Shown here piece after piece: positions 37,601 to 47,005 of a stretch of 64,000 bases of DNA (position 1 is the stretch's first letter; every line of letters starts with the position of its first letter). This DNA comes from Endomychus coccineus (Eukaryota > Arthropoda > Insecta > Coleoptera > Endomychidae). The stretch lies in NCBI GenBank assembly GCA_958510875.1, contig OY294068.1, positions 23,726,297 through 23,790,296 of the forward strand. Reading direction: 5' to 3'. Both the position numbers and the translations under genes were made by a program. The notes under the pieces were generated by a model. That model worked only from the letters and a program-made list of their open reading frames with translations, did not search any database and had not been told where the DNA came from.

Positions 37601-40600
37601 GTCTGGGATATAATCGGTACAAGACTGAGTAGTTTACGCCACCCCCTCACAATTTAGATGATCTTCGATTTCGTATCCAAGGAGCTTGGGATGGGATACC
37701 TCAAGGGGAATTGATCATCTTGTTCAAACTGTACCCCATCGAGTAAATGAGTGCGTAAACAATCGCGGTGGGGTTACTCATTATTGAATAACTTTTTTAT
37801 TTATTTTTTTTTTCGCTCATCTGTAAAAATTTCAATTTAATTGCTTAACTGTTACTAAGTGTTGCGTTTTTATTCGAATCAGTATATTCAGAAAAATAGA
37901 TTTTTATAACCTAGCTCCAAAGTATTTAGTGTTGAAATTGCATTACGATGCGAATTTTCTTTTTTAGAACAATATTTAGGTGGATAACTGTTAAGAATTT
38001 AAATACCATGTCATTCGATGACAATTTAAGAGGAGATACTCCAATGGGTTTGTTGAGAGGAATCAAGAACGGCACCGAAAGTTATCATGTTCTTTTTAAA
38101 AGGTTATGCAGGTTAGTAAAAACAAATATTCTGGCAAAATCTATTGATCTTTACAATGTTTGAATATTTTCAGTTATGCCGGTTTGCATTGTGTCGTAAT
38201 AAAAGGTTATTCGAAATCAGCTGGTTACCAACCAGGAGTCAGATTCGAAGATAATAGATTTAGGAATTCTTGGAATGCCGTTTATGTAGCGGGAGCTTGG
38301 AGGTTCGTTCAATGCAACTGGGGTGCAAGACATCTGGTTAATGCCAAAGAGGCCCCCAAGGCTGGTAATAAAACCAAATCGGATAGTTTACGGTAAATCA
38401 TCAACATCTTTGATTGTAATAGCTGGCTTCTTATATTATCAATCCTCAGGTATGAATATGACGACCACTACTTCTTGACTGATTCGAAAGAATTCATATA
38501 TGAATTCTTTCCACTCCAAGCAGATTGGCAATTGCTCAAGAACCCCATTACGTTGCAAGAATTCGAAGAGCTTCCATTTGTTCGATCGTTGTTCTTTAGA
38601 TATGGTCTCTATTTTTCTGATCCAAATACCAAAGCCGTTATGTTTACAGATTCAACAGGTAGATTTTTCATATCTATTAGTTAATAATACGAAAGTTAAA
38701 TGAAAAATTCTAATTCTTTGTGCTTCTACGAGGTCAAGGTGAAACGTCCCTGAAAAACAAAACAGATCACAATCGAAAATCCCATGTGACATTTGTGATG
38801 TACCATCTTTAACAAGAACGCATTAAAATTTTCAGACTGATTCGATTCTGTTTTGACATCCATCGAAAGCAAGCAACCTTGAAGATTTTTGTAAACATGG
38901 AAAAAAGTGAATTTCGCGTCTTTGATTAAACCAAAGCATCGCTTGTTGAACATTATGGGGACACCTCACCATCGATTGGAACGATTCACAAGTGGTTTAC
39001 TGATTTCCGTTGTGGTAGTAGGACCACAAAGGACGCCGAACGAACCCCAGAAATGGCCGACAAAATCCATGGTAGATATTGGACGATCGGCGAGTTAAAG
39101 TGGACAAGATTGCTGAGGCTATGGGTATCTCCACCGAACGGGTACAGAACATTTTGCATAAATTTCTGATTATGAGAAGGCTATCTGCCAGATGCGTGAC
39201 GCGTTTGCTCTCTGTAGACAACAAGCGCGACCGTGTGACAACTTCAAAGGACTGTTTGGCGATGTTCAAGAACTTTTTTGAGCCGTTTCGTAATCGTGGA
39301 CGAAACATGGATCCAATACAACACACCAGAGACCAAAGAACAGTCGAAACAGTGGACTTGCCCTGGCGAATCGAAGCCAAAAAGTCAAAGTTGGATTGAC
39401 GACCAACAAAGTCGTGGCGACAGTTTTTTGGGATGCGCGTATCGTCCATATCGATTACCTTGAAAAGGGCAAAACGATCATCGGCGTATATTATGCAGCG
39501 CCATTGGATCGATTCGACGCCGATTTGAAGCAAAAGCTGCCGCATTTGGCAAAGAAAATAGTGTTCTTCCACCAGGACAACGTTCCGGTGCGCAGTCGCA
39601 ATGGCAAAATTGCATCAATTGCGGTACGAATTGATTCGTCATCCCCCATATTATCCAGATTTGGCCACCTGCGATTTTTATCTATTTCCAAACTTGAAGA
39701 AAGGGCTCGGGGGAAGGAGATTTGGCTTCAACGATGATGTCATCGCTAAAACAAACGCCTTATGTGAAGGATTGCCAAAATCGTATTATTTGGAGTGGAT
39801 CAAAAAGTTAGAAAAACGTTGGACGAAGTGTATCGGGCTACAAGGAGATTATTTGAGAAATAAAATGAGTTTTGACCAAAAAAATCATTTCCGGTTTCAT
39901 TTTTCAGGGACTTCACTTTGCCCTCGTATATTGTTCAATGCATTCAAACAATATTAAATGACAGAAATCTTATGGACCAGCAAAATACTAAAAGTTGCGT
40001 GATTTAATCAAATCATTTCCAGGTGCTGCAACTGTAAGAATAGCAATGCCGAACCATATGCAGAGCAGTTTGATATTTCATTATAACCTCAAGTTTTACG
40101 ACAGCGATGGAGATAGCTTTGAAGCAGTTTCCTTGAAACGATTTGTAATGCAGGTATGTATTCGTTGTATGGGTCATATAGCGAAGGGCGGTTCCTTCGA
40201 GGGGGGGGGGGGGGGTTACTTCGTCCAATAAACACAATAAATCTAGACACATTACATATTTACTCACCTATTTTTTTAGTTTCATAATTAAGTTCCATTG
40301 ATGACATAATAATCTGAGTAAAAATTAATTAAATCCAGCGAGACAGAGGTTTGCACAGCCTGTAGACTAGTGTAGACACTATTACCCGCGCGATATATTG
40401 TTTTGTATAGGCAAGACATTAAAGGAATTGTATGATTTTCTTTTATTTATTGATTTAGCAATTATGTATAAAATACTTTTTTTGGTTTATTGTTATGTGA
40501 TGTTAGTGAGACAACATTTTTTTAATAACTGCGTGCTTGGTTGATTCAAATAATTCATAAAGATAGTGTTTGGAGTCCCCACCCCACTACATCGGCTATT

Positions 40601-42663
40601 CTTGCGAATGACCATCCTTTTGACATCTGTAACTTGACCGAGACGTTCAACTTTAGTGATTTGATTCACTATGTACTTTGAGAACGGTCTCTGCGAAATT
40701 TTTTCTATTTCTCTAGTATATTTTCACAATTCACTACGCAACACACTTTTCTGCCTAACCTTCTCGATGTTCGCATTCGATTCTACATCTACTTCGAATA
40801 ATTAAAAGCCACCTTAGAAGTTAAAAAGTTTGCTTTTGCGTTCAGGGGGAATTTTTTTCCAAAAGTAAAACTTCGCTGTGAATATCCTTGAATAACTTTT
40901 TATAAACTTGACTCAGCACCAGTCTATGATATATCAAATTATTCGCAATTTTGTGGAGAAGTGAGATAAACAGTTAAAAGTTGCATATGTAAGACTGTTT
41001 GGCTACTATTTGCAGAAAAGTAAAAAAAAACTCTAAATTTTCATCAAATTTGACGTAAAAATCGCCAAATAAAAATCGTAGAGCCAAATACCGTTTTTTC
41101 GCGATTTGTATCTGTAGAGTGACTCATTACGAAGAGATTGATACCATTCCGAAGTACATATGAACTTTTATTAAAAAGTTATAGCGCCTTAACCGATTAA
41201 ATTTCGTAAAAATTCTCACATTTAACTCATCAACGCCCAGGCAAAACGCAGCCTAATTACGGCCAAACTAACTACGCAGTTCATAGCATAAGTGAAAAAA
41301 AAATAACGGTCTGATTTGAACATGAACGATTTTCATTTCAAAGTTAGAGCAATTTCCTTTATAACGTAAAAACTGTTCAACTACATCACCAATGTCTTGG
41401 TAGTCTGTTGTAGGTAACCTTGTGGCCTTCCGGGTTCACGCGCCGTGCAGTGGTGCATTTCTGTTGGATATTTTTGCAAATGCCGTAACTCCGAAGGAAT
41501 ATCTCACAGGAGAACCGATGAAATTCAAAAGCGTATGTAAATTTAAAATATGTTGTGATGATCTGCAAACTGTTATGGTACCCTTACCAGACTGTGCTAG
41601 TGGAGAATGGGGGCCTACTAAAGCTACAAGATTATTTGGACTTGTGCCTATTACACATCAGGTGAGTTCTATAATTCAAATCTTCTCTATGACTTTCTAT
41701 GTTAAATAGTTTCATTGTACTCGTTTCTATGAACCGGCATCAAATATAGGGAACATTACACAATCATCTGGAGTCCACTAGTTCTTGTGACGAACTCGTG
41801 CTCCCCTTAATTCATTTAATAAACTATTTTTTTCTTCAAAGTGTTTTCCAAACATCTTATAATTATTAACATTCATACCTATTCATAAATACGGATCCCA
41901 CAAAGATGACAATAATTATAGACATATAGCAATACTTAGTTCATTCTCCAAAATAATTGAAAAATTGATGGCCAAAAGGCTGACACATTTATTTAAAAGG
42001 TTCAAATTGGATCATTTTAGTTGACTAAAAGGAAATCTACCACTACAGCGTTGATAGAATTTATAGATACATAGCACTAGTTGGGATTTTTATTACTCAT
42101 TTCAACAATACAAACTCAATTTCAATCTTTGCTGATGTTACCTGTTTTAGTAAACGAAAAATAAGTGTTTAAGTTGATACAAAGCGATAATGTTTGCAAA
42201 ATATAACGGAATATCATTCGGTAAACAAGTTGCATCTAAATGTAGCAAAAAAACTACATATTATAATATTATGGTCACGTATAGGTACTTACTTTCTCAC
42301 TATTATGAAGCTCTGTACACCAATAGTAGACTATTTATCCACTATTGAAGATAACGACTTTTTCAGGACGCTCTTGTGTTCGCTGGTCGTGAGCTTGAGC
42401 TTCAATTTAGGATGTCTCGTCAACTTACCGATTTTATGGCTACGTTGCACAAAAATGGCGTGGAGGAGAAGAGACTGTCCAAATTTGTCACTCACAACGT
42501 ATCTGACGACATAGTTACTTTCAACATTAGTTTCCCAGAAGAGGGACAGTATGGACTGGACATTTATACTAGAGAAATGGTTTCCATTCACGATTCACCA
42601 GGAGAAAAACATTTACTCACACATTGTTGCAAATATTTAATAAATTCTTCCAAAAGGAATTAA
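22511..42663 (+). CDS. Hil: Hillarin (KY/transglutaminase-like fold), last nine coding exons, 5' partial
   Basis: Join of 22511-22627, 31231-31424, 34924-35244, 37968-38111, 38174-38392, 38450-38658, 40023-40153, 41404-41661 and 42367-42663. All introns are AG/GT bounded, phases agree at every join, and the join gives 629 codons plus TAA. The product starts with a charged coiled-coil region, then a linker, the KY/transglutaminase-like core (GTESYHVLFKRLC, then RNSWNAVYVAGAWRFVQCNWG... region) and the long conserved hillarin C-terminus ending CCKYLINSSKRN. The family is cytoskeleton-associated. At the places where transglutaminase-like enzymes carry Cys, His and Asp, I read Thr, Asn and Gln, so the fold is probably non-catalytic. 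The family protein is longer (roughly 800 residues from memory), so about 190 N-terminal residues are missing. I found no earlier exon in 1-22500. Introns are long and full of transposons, while exons are clean of stops. Confidence 0.93.
22808..24935 (-). mobile_element. hAT transposon copy B, longest of three
   Basis: Ends cagtggcggctcgtgaat and cgaggagccgccactg. Target duplication ATAAGCAC on both sides (22800-22807 and 24936-24943), perfect 8 bp. The minus-strand transposase C-terminus is MIKYVIDNDLQQVLPQFYKL, then VERSFSTLKRIKTYMPN. The middle fragment DEAPPAKRRKTYNLVDKKLH is also kept. It holds a 236-bp tandem duplication. It sits in the Hil intron after the 22511 exon. Confidence 0.93.
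23090..23561. repeat. 236-bp tandem duplication inside hAT copy B
   Basis: 23090-23325 and 23326-23561 are nearly identical and both encode SFSTLKRIKTYMPN through KDRRIPLIYKKS. Copies A and C have one unit, so the duplication arose in this copy. Confidence 0.9.
25130..25530 (-). pseudogene. Pogo-type transposase N-terminal relic
   Basis: Minus strand: TPIEIKRCAFAYARKNCINS then SAGKAWLEGFLRRNPNISLR and KAEAIS, the CENP-B-type HTH common in insect pogo-like transposases (GKDWL.GF..RNP.LSLR). Beyond it, traces such as RVSLLRKFEHSDGPI fit the start of the DDE domain. Different lineage from the Tigger copy at 16 kb. Confidence 0.6.
25505..25800 (+). pseudogene. Jockey-like LINE C-terminal fragment
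   Basis: Nucleotide-level match to 27.93-28.08 and 29.48-29.57 kb: agctactttacatctcagca, then cattgacctctctagaacat. It encodes the RAKSYFTS..L...YKA..RPVLEY stretch near the end of ORF2, with frameshifts. Confidence 0.6.
25867..25908 (-). ncRNA. Hammerhead ribozyme core, best-preserved copy
   Basis: Minus strand: stem I GTCTT/AAGAC, CTGATGA, one extra T, stem II GGTC-GTGA-GACT (one G-T pair), GAAA, C-GTAC-G, TA. Every invariant core base of a type I hammerhead is present. Confidence 0.7.
26535..26576 (+). ncRNA. Hammerhead ribozyme core, opposite arm
   Basis: Plus strand: GTCTT, CTGATGA, T, GGTC-GTGA-GACC, GAAAC, GTAC then CTA in place of GTA, AAGAC. The single change breaks the one C-G pair of mini stem III; the core is otherwise intact. 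Confidence 0.65.
26680..27710. other. Hil intron, nothing recognised
   Basis: AT-rich with no coding similarity on either strand and no clear repeat apart from short AT tracts. Confidence 0.5.
28102..29475 (-). mobile_element. I-type LINE 3' half with poly(A), inserted in the jockey-like LINE
   Basis: The minus-strand copy ends in a run of about 17 A (T on + at 28102). The target duplication ATGACAGACTT-like lies at about 28092 and 29480. The 5' end holds ITYAVIVWWPKTKTKASQ (end of the RT region), and then the RNase H frame. It is 5' truncated, the usual outcome of target-primed reverse transcription. Confidence 0.8.
28318..29391 (-). pseudogene. LINE RNase H and Cys-rich C-terminus, open frame of 357 codons
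   Basis: The first ~60 codons are out of frame with the LINE (a frame carrying CLGVTGAMSTTPTAAMEKLL is the native one there). From DSIWLTEGTKTEKSTGAG on it is true RNase H: AEFQAKIVAITTCAQ, IIVSNLTVLKALESY, VWESEETKREGTETAVALAK, IGPEPTCGIS, then the C-terminal FLTGHAPCNKHLYTMGL and CRGCGVENETPMRVLCQC. The four catalytic acids (TDG, E in A.E, SDS, AD) read E, K, N and V. So the domain should be inactive although no stop interrupts it. Confidence 0.8.
30545..30725 (-). pseudogene. Mariner/SETMAR-like transposase C-terminal relic
   Basis: Minus strand: WAEIRVSTDEEVKDVANQWS then RELEAGTCDTGIQKLISWLT and KCLE with a stop. The sDEEVK..V..W and GIQKL..R..KC pattern is the usual mariner C-terminus. 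Different from the four-copy family. Confidence 0.5.
31231..31424 (+). CDS. Hil: Hil exon: coiled-coil segment 2
   Basis: Acceptor atttttctag, donor gtaggc; 64 codons plus two bases. It begins DEWEKELERLTNRFERD and ends KMLEHER across the join, continuing the charged helix of the previous exon. The upstream intron (8.6 kb) holds a hAT copy, a PLE palindrome and the nested LINE stack. Confidence 0.9.
31430..32540. other. Hil intron, nothing recognised
   Basis: No coding similarity or long repeat seen in this stretch. Confidence 0.45.
32550..34860 (+). pseudogene. I-type LINE 3' part, split by a Crypton-like insertion
   Basis: Plus-strand fragments: TVKYLGVTLDKKLL, FWQFRRAIGINWGLRPKQLM, LSHAFLVWW, KVLLGVPPPINGSL, then RNase H STIWFTDGSRTNPRVGAGFC (catalytic TDGS intact), NWICSDSQAVLGALKTPTVS and LTWIPGYSGWKGNLRDEHAS. 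After the insertion at about 33520-34550 it resumes with SIRIISEIFTGHGNL and CMRCKGNKHTLFVNVLRSF, the Cys-rich end. Several frameshifts. Same broad clade as the 28-kb LINE but a different copy and strand. Confidence 0.7.
33520..34550 (+). pseudogene. Zinc-finger protein resembling Crypton-type recombinase N-termini
   Basis: Two main frames. The first has LVGKRVYDKKHACYFCGKII with a CxxC finger; the second has EYYHNCKVVAVNSGELLLDR, YGPCPNCLAFFFGKAF and KHDEVSSVCKEDELILNLGS, then MRQLGRLILQVKKLI. The order (KRVYDKKHACYFC, short internal arm, CPNCLAFF, LI..LG..LLEK, MRQL.RL) is that of widespread animal proteins that continue into a tyrosine recombinase. No recombinase part is present here, so the family name rests on the N-terminus. 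One frame break separates the two pieces. Confidence 0.5.
34924..35244 (+). CDS. Hil: Hil exon: end of coiled coil, Pro/Ala linker, start of conserved core
   Basis: Acceptor gttacag, donor gtaagc; phase 2 in and out. It reads AATAALVEKQSHEMLELINE, then a linker with SAAPAPTPPAL, then DQIAISVAQEDQKSFTDLVR and a final SDIEKAR that joins TIFRWIT in the next exon, as in hillarins of other insects. Confidence 0.93.
35405..36720. mobile_element. 1.3-kb foldback element
   Basis: Left tagtcgaggaaataaaac and right gctttatttcctcgacta are inverted; both ends carry TA. The arms of about 650 bp pair nearly to the centre (left ttggtttttgagggtttttg, right aaaaaccctcgagaaaccaa). The centre has a roughly 150-bp direct repeat beginning catcttctag (35860 and 36012). 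No ORF. It sits 161 bases past the Hil donor at 35245. Confidence 0.9.
36868..37787 (+). pseudogene. Tc1-family transposase, several frame breaks
   Basis: It starts MPTVRRQNYRQLSEFERCRI, IIVMREGRYSFREIANRVGR (HTH), RRRGSGRPRRSTDREERHLR. Later frames carry RRLRGERRNLQFAIERHT, LVFVQGNLNAANYITNVLEP, ILPQDNARPHTARVTTQYLE (QDNARPH with the second Asp), WSARSPDLSLIEHVWDIIG, and the end VNNRGGVTHY with a stop. The first catalytic region is damaged (SLVASRDFVCG). It lies in the same Hil intron as the foldback. Confidence 0.85.
37968..38111 (+). CDS. Hil: Hil exon: start of KY core
   Basis: Acceptor ttttttag, donor gttagt; 144 bases. Product TIFRWITVKNLNTMSFDDN, then a GLLRGIKNGTESYHVLFK region. The residue before ESYHVLF sits where transglutaminase-like enzymes have the nucleophile Cys; here it is Thr. 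The 2.7-kb intron before it is almost wholly a foldback plus a Tc1 copy. Confidence 0.95.
38174..38392 (+). CDS. Hil: Hil exon: KY core, Trp-Asn motif
   Basis: Acceptor tattttcag after a 62-base intron; donor gtaaat after CG. It encodes SYAGLHCVVIKGYSKSAGYQ and then RNSWNAVYVAGAWRFVQCNW. This is the segment that holds His and Asp in active relatives; here those positions are Asn and Gln. Confidence 0.96.
38450..38658 (+). CDS. Hil: Hil exon: conserved core, YEYDDHYFLTD region
   Basis: Acceptor aatcctcag after a 57-base intron; donor gtagat after ACAG. Product RYEYDDHYFLTDSKEFIYEF and onward to LPFVRSLFFRYGLYFSDPN. The following 1.36-kb intron is mostly a mariner copy (38729-39926). Confidence 0.96.
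38729..39926 (+). mobile_element. Mariner family copy 3
   Basis: TA at both sides (38727 and 39927), inverted ends cgaggtcaaggtgaaacg and cttcactttgccctcg. The transposase starts MEKSEFRV at 38898, lacks the segment to IKPKHRLLNIMG, then shows ISTERVQNILHKFLIMRRLS, DETWIQYNTPETKEQSKQW (first Asp, other frame), VATVFWDARIVHIDYLEKG (second Asp region) and FHQDNVPVRS. Three or more frameshifts. It lies inside a Hil intron. Confidence 0.92.
40023..40153 (+). CDS. Hil: Hil exon: AATVRIAMPNHMQ region
   Basis: Acceptor catttccag, donor gtatgt. Product GAATVRIAMPNHMQSSLIFH and onward to LKRFVMQ. A run of 15 G (40201-40215) lies 48 bases past the donor. Confidence 0.95.
40201..40215 (+). repeat. Run of 15 G
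   Basis: Uninterrupted G15 just inside a Hil intron, in otherwise AT-rich DNA. Confidence 0.9.
40220..41400. other. Hil intron, nothing recognised
   Basis: AT-rich; no coding frame, terminal repeat or long palindrome seen. Confidence 0.5.
41404..41661 (+). CDS. Hil: Hil exon: VAFRVHAPCSGAF region
   Basis: 86 codons, phase 0. The acceptor is taken as tcttggtag so that SVVGNLVAFRVHAPCSGAF continues the previous exon; a second AG (gttgtag, exon from 41413) would drop three residues. Donor gtgagt after ITHQ. It includes DIFANAVTPKEYLTGEPM and CDDLQTVMVPLPDCASGEWG. Confidence 0.94.
41900..42080 (+). pseudogene. LINE RT fragment
   Basis: Frames read NYRHIAILSSFSKIIEKLMA and KRLTHLFKRFKLDHFS then KGKSTTTALIEFIDT, the first conserved RT block of jockey/CR1-type LINEs. 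It lies in the last Hil intron. Confidence 0.6.
42367..42663 (+). CDS. Hil: Hil terminal exon with stop
   Basis: Acceptor actttttcag, 98 codons and TAA. It begins DALVFAGRELELQFRMSRQL and ends CCKYLINSSKRN. AATAAA motifs follow at 42874 and again near 43120; either could serve as the poly(A) signal. Confidence 0.95.
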   Translation, partial: DALVFAGRELELQFRMSRQLTDFMATLHKNGVEEKRLSKFVTHNVSDDIVTFNISFPEEGQYGLDIYTREMVSIHDSPGEKHLLTHCCKYLINSSKRN

Positions 42664-42873
42664 ATGAAATTCATTGCCAGATGAGAGTATTCCAGAGAAT
42701 ATAAAACAAATCGAATTGCTAATATTTTTACTCACATATAGGACCAAACATTGGCAACCATATTAGATTTGATTGTTGAAGAATTATAATTACCAAATTA
42801 AGATGTAAAGTACTGACCAGCGAAGAAGTATTTCCCGAAATAATAACAGTATTGTTAACATTAAATTAAATTC

Positions 42874-42879
42874 AATAAA
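42874..42879 (+). terminator. Candidate poly(A) signal of Hil
   Basis: AATAAA about 210 bases after the Hil stop. A second set of AATAAA-like motifs lies near 43120, so the real 3' end is undecided. Confidence 0.45.
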
Positions 42880-43904
42880 ATAGCCTACTACTTGCCTCAA
42901 ACGTTACATATTTATTAATCGAAGCAGGAAAAAAGTGCAATAACAACAGATAACTATATCCAAAATAAAAAAATATATATTTTTTCATATTATAAAAACG
43001 ATTATATATTTTAATATATGCACATGTTATAAAATTATCGTTGTTAAATAATATTAATATATAAAACTTGAAGGAATTTTGATATTCTTTAAGTGGCTCA
43101 TTGTTGAAATTGTATTATTTAATAAATAATAAACATATTTATTTTCAAACGTGTTTTATTTGATATAAGTTTATAAAAATATATTTAAATCTATAAAAAT
43201 AGCTAATTGCAATTTCAATTTTTGGTATTAATTCATATTGTTCCAGACAAAAATCCTGATTCTTAACTTCCCCAGACCAGATACAGTAATAGCAAATATA
43301 CGTATTAACTAAGAGCACATATTCATAGAATTAGATATTTTTGCAGGAATGTGGTTCTATAAATATAACAAATATATCATGAGCTAAATAAAACGCCTCA
43401 GTGTTAGAAGAGGATGAATTATTGATTAATTTGAGACTTTGTGTAGTAAGTGATTGGTCAATACGAGTGTAAGAGGTCTGTTAAAAACAAATGAATAGCG
43501 CGGGAACGTTCTCGCCGTATGCAATTGGCAGCACTGCATCCCGTATGAACTGCTCATTCATTTATTTCAGCTTGTTTCATCAAACTGAAGTTTTGTTGGA
43601 AGTCAGACTCCTTAGAATTAATACGACGTTTCTCAAAATAGTGTCCTATTTCCAATTTTTTCATTTTATTTCAAACGAATTTCTAATTTTGAAATTACAG
43701 AATGCGATTTACTTAGAACCTGAGGTTTAAGGCTTTAAAGCAAACAATGCATGTTTTTTTGAAACTGTTTCAAAATTTTTCTTCGTATCGTTAACATTTT
43801 AAACGAATTTTGGAAAATAAAATACAGTTTTAATTGATGCTAAGGGGGAACAACCAATATATTAATAACTAATCTCGAAAATTTAAGCGAAAAGTAAAGT
43901 AATG

Positions 43905-44075
43905 TGGGAGGGGTCTGGTAGCTCAGTGGTAGAAGAATCGATCTTCTAATCACTGTGGCTGCTGTTCGCGGGTTCGAATCCTGCGACTGCGGAATTTTTC
44001 CGACGGCCCGAGAAAGTGGTGTTCTATCAAGATAGAACTTTATTTCGAATTAAATTGAATTATTTCAAGGGACCC
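43905..44075 (+). repeat. tRNA-derived SINE
   Basis: An A box (tagctcagtggtaga) and B box (ggttcgaatcc) lie about 45 bases apart, with a tRNA-like T stem gcggg/cctgc, but the acceptor arm does not pair and the middle is expanded. A tail of unrelated sequence follows to about 44075. That is the layout of a SINE rather than a functional tRNA gene. Confidence 0.55.
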
Positions 44076-44079
44076 AAGA

Positions 44080-46080
44080 TTAATAATTTCTCAGATTATT
44101 AAAGGTATGACGAAAACAAAAATTCAGAGTATCCTTCTTCCTGGCCTATCAAAAGCACTTCCCGCTGGAAGAGACCAAGAAAAAGAACTTGAAAGCAATG
44201 CTGGAATTTCTGTCCGTGGAAAACAGTTCATTTTTTCGAGATAATTCGAGCTGATGGTTGCAATTAATTACTTTCTGAAGTTGGAGAATTAAACTCAAAT
44301 TTACACAAAATCTTAAACATATAATTTGTTTATTAATGCTGACTAAATGTGTCAGCACACTGGCAAATTTTATTTCCGTAAAGATGAAATGTGTTTTTTA
44401 ATCTTTTTTTATTATCTGACGGTTATAATGTCAAAGTATAGAATGATCGAATAATAATGAATCAAATCTGCTAATGCAGCTTTCCTGTAAATAAACATAG
44501 TTTTTCCATAATATCAAATTTTAACCGATTCATACATAATTGCTGGTATATTACAGAACTGATCTACGGAAGGGCCAGGGCGGACATGTACGAAAATCGC
44601 CCTCACGAAATTAATCCAGAATTCTCGGTGGGATTTGTTTTGATGTTTCCACACATGAAAGTTCATTGAAAGTAATATCATTTTTTTTTAACAATACCAT
44701 CGAGAAAAGAAGACAGGAATAATAAACTAAAATAGTTCACGACTTTGGAAACTTAAGTACGAAATAATCACCATTATCCACTAAAAATACTTTTAAAAAT
44801 GTAATGTGGATCAAACTATTTATAAAGAACATTTTGCATATAAAGAAAAATAATAGTGAAAAATTAACACAATAGGTTCAAATATTTAGGTAATCTAAAA
44901 GGGATGGAAATGTATAATAGAAGCAATTTATTGATTTCAGATTTATGTTCTGCTGAGGGTAATCCCCTATTTGCATTGATATTTCTTTTAGTTCACTCTG
45001 ATGATAGCTACTTGGTAGCTGAAAGGTCATTAGTACTTTAATAGTATTTTTAGTGGATAAGGGTAACTATTTCGTTCTTATTATTATAGTTTAGCTTAAG
45101 ATTAACACGAATCCTTTAATGCTTAAAATTTGTATGTATGCTTTTTCTTTCAAATCTGTCATAAGCCATGTTAATTCGTTGCCAATGAAAATCATCGCCT
45201 AGAATTCTAGATAACGTAGCTATCATAGAATTAAACAATAAGTTTCTGCATAAAAAAATCACTGAAATAGAATCAAAAAAGCGTAGAAATGACATCGGCC
45301 TTCATCTGTTTCACCTTCTACATCCAGTTCCCATATTGCTGATAACTGACACCGATAGTGTGACGTCACAACCCCCACCTTTCACTGTCGTAAATTAAGT
45401 CTTTATTTCTATGTACATAAGGATCATAATAGTAAAAATAGTATTCTAAGTAGATATTTATTCATGAACTCTGGTTACAGCAATCTTAGAGTTGAATAAT
45501 TTGCTCTCATTTTGATATAAAAATTTCTGTTTAACTTTACAATTCATATTTAATCCCAATTTTTGAATATTAATGAAGAAAACCTTACATAGAATTAGAT
45601 AACACTTATGAAGGAAACAAATGAGCTCATTTTAACCCTTATTTCCTAGTACGATAAAGGTCGATATTAGAGCTTTCAAAGTTCTTATGACATTGAGTGG
45701 TGAGGGTGTAACGACATCATCATGGGAGCCAATTTTCGGAATCCCAATCCAACATACCTAATAACTAAATTAATTTTCATCTCAATCGACCGAGTATCCA
45801 TAAATTTTTTTCAATTAAAATCTTATCAAACAAAATTTTTCAGATTTTGTACATTAGTTTCAATTTTGAATTATATAATTACATATACGATAAGCCCTGT
45901 TCACGATAAGAAATAAATGACGGTAGTAATTTAGTGTAACCGATTTAAAGAATTTCCCTAAATCACTAAAAACTATGAATATTTCATTTTAATAGTTGGC
46001 AACACTTTCCAAGGTTGCCAGATAAATCAGAATTTTATTCATTCGACTTCATATGTTCGTTGTGAATCTAAATTTAAATA
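44080..46080. other. Hil-dah intergenic, nothing recognised
   Basis: Sparse AT-rich DNA without open frames resembling proteins. No promoter expected here since both neighbours end toward it. Confidence 0.45.
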
Positions 46081-46139
46081 CATAAAATTATATTTCAGAG
46101 GTACAGAAACAGTCAAGACTTACATTCTACCTACATGTA

Positions 46140-46370
46140 CGTAGTAGTGTGTTACGTAAACTGCGAAAATGCTATCCTCAACAATAAATTTCTTTGAAGA
46201 GGAACGTGAAAATTGACGGCCATATATTCCTATCACTGCCGTTAAAGACAGAGTAGCTGAAACTTTACAACTGAGTGTCGCAACGATCAATAAGGTAAAA
46301 GAAGCAGACGTGAAGCACTTGAATGTCCAAGAAGAAAATGGCAACGAAGTAAATGTAAATCTTGAATATT
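46140..46370 (+). pseudogene. HTH relic of a DDE transposase
   Basis: The frame reads INFFEEERENXRPYIPITAV then KDRVAETLQLSVATINKVKE, like the FF..E...G.P..P...V..RVA..TG.S..TV..I start of insect IS630-like transposases. Weak, short, with one stop. Confidence 0.35.
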
Positions 46371-46841
46371 AAATTTATTTAGAAATAACACTTTCTTGGA
46401 CAAAATTAAGTATAAGTGATTAGTGGAAATGTATTAGTATTCTCTGGTGTTTTAGTTGAGGCGAAAGTTTGCAAAGCAGTGCAGTGATATATATTATTTT
46501 AATGCGGTTGTACAATAAGCTGAAGGAGGAGGAGCATAGGTATGATAACATGCGAATTCAGTTTTATTTTTAGAAAGGTTTAATCTAGTTGTATTAAAAA
46601 TATTGAATGTATGGCCAACCGGACAACACTTTATTACATACTACTATTTCTTTTTATCGTGAGCAGGCTTTATAAGAAATTAAAAATAAATATAAATTAC
46701 ATATAAAAATTAAGTCATGATAAATCAATCATCTAGATCTAAAGTCTTTCTATATTGCTAAAGGAAAGATCACAGTTTAGTATAGCAGATGAAATTAATC
46801 TAAGAAAAAGTTTCTTTCAAATTACAGTCGTTTTAAGCTAT

Positions 46842-47005
46842 TCAACAATCAGAATTCACATTTGTCAAATGTCTTAATGAATATGGTTGAGGTTGGGTAG
46901 AGTTGGCTCTACTGGTTTCAACGGTATCAATAAAACTATTAAGCATTCCTTCTACTTCGGAAACGGCATACTGAAGTTGCCCATTGTCAATGTTAGTAAG
47001 AGATT
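46842..47005 (-). CDS. dah: dah terminal exon with stop
   Basis: Acceptor caatttacag chosen because it restores phase 1 and gives ESLTNIDNGQLQYAVSEVEG, continuing the helix of the previous exon. It ends HLTNVNSDC and TGA. AATAAA (read on this strand) occurs near 46630. Confidence 0.78.

Noticed and set aside
38997..39572. 191-codon frame on the minus strand
   Set aside because: It is antisense to the mariner transposase at 38729-39926; its sequence is the reverse of FWDA and DETW coding.
43905..43990. Functional tRNA gene
   Set aside because: A and B boxes are present but the acceptor arm does not pair, the anticodon loop lacks the usual U33, and the variable region is far too long. Called as SINE.
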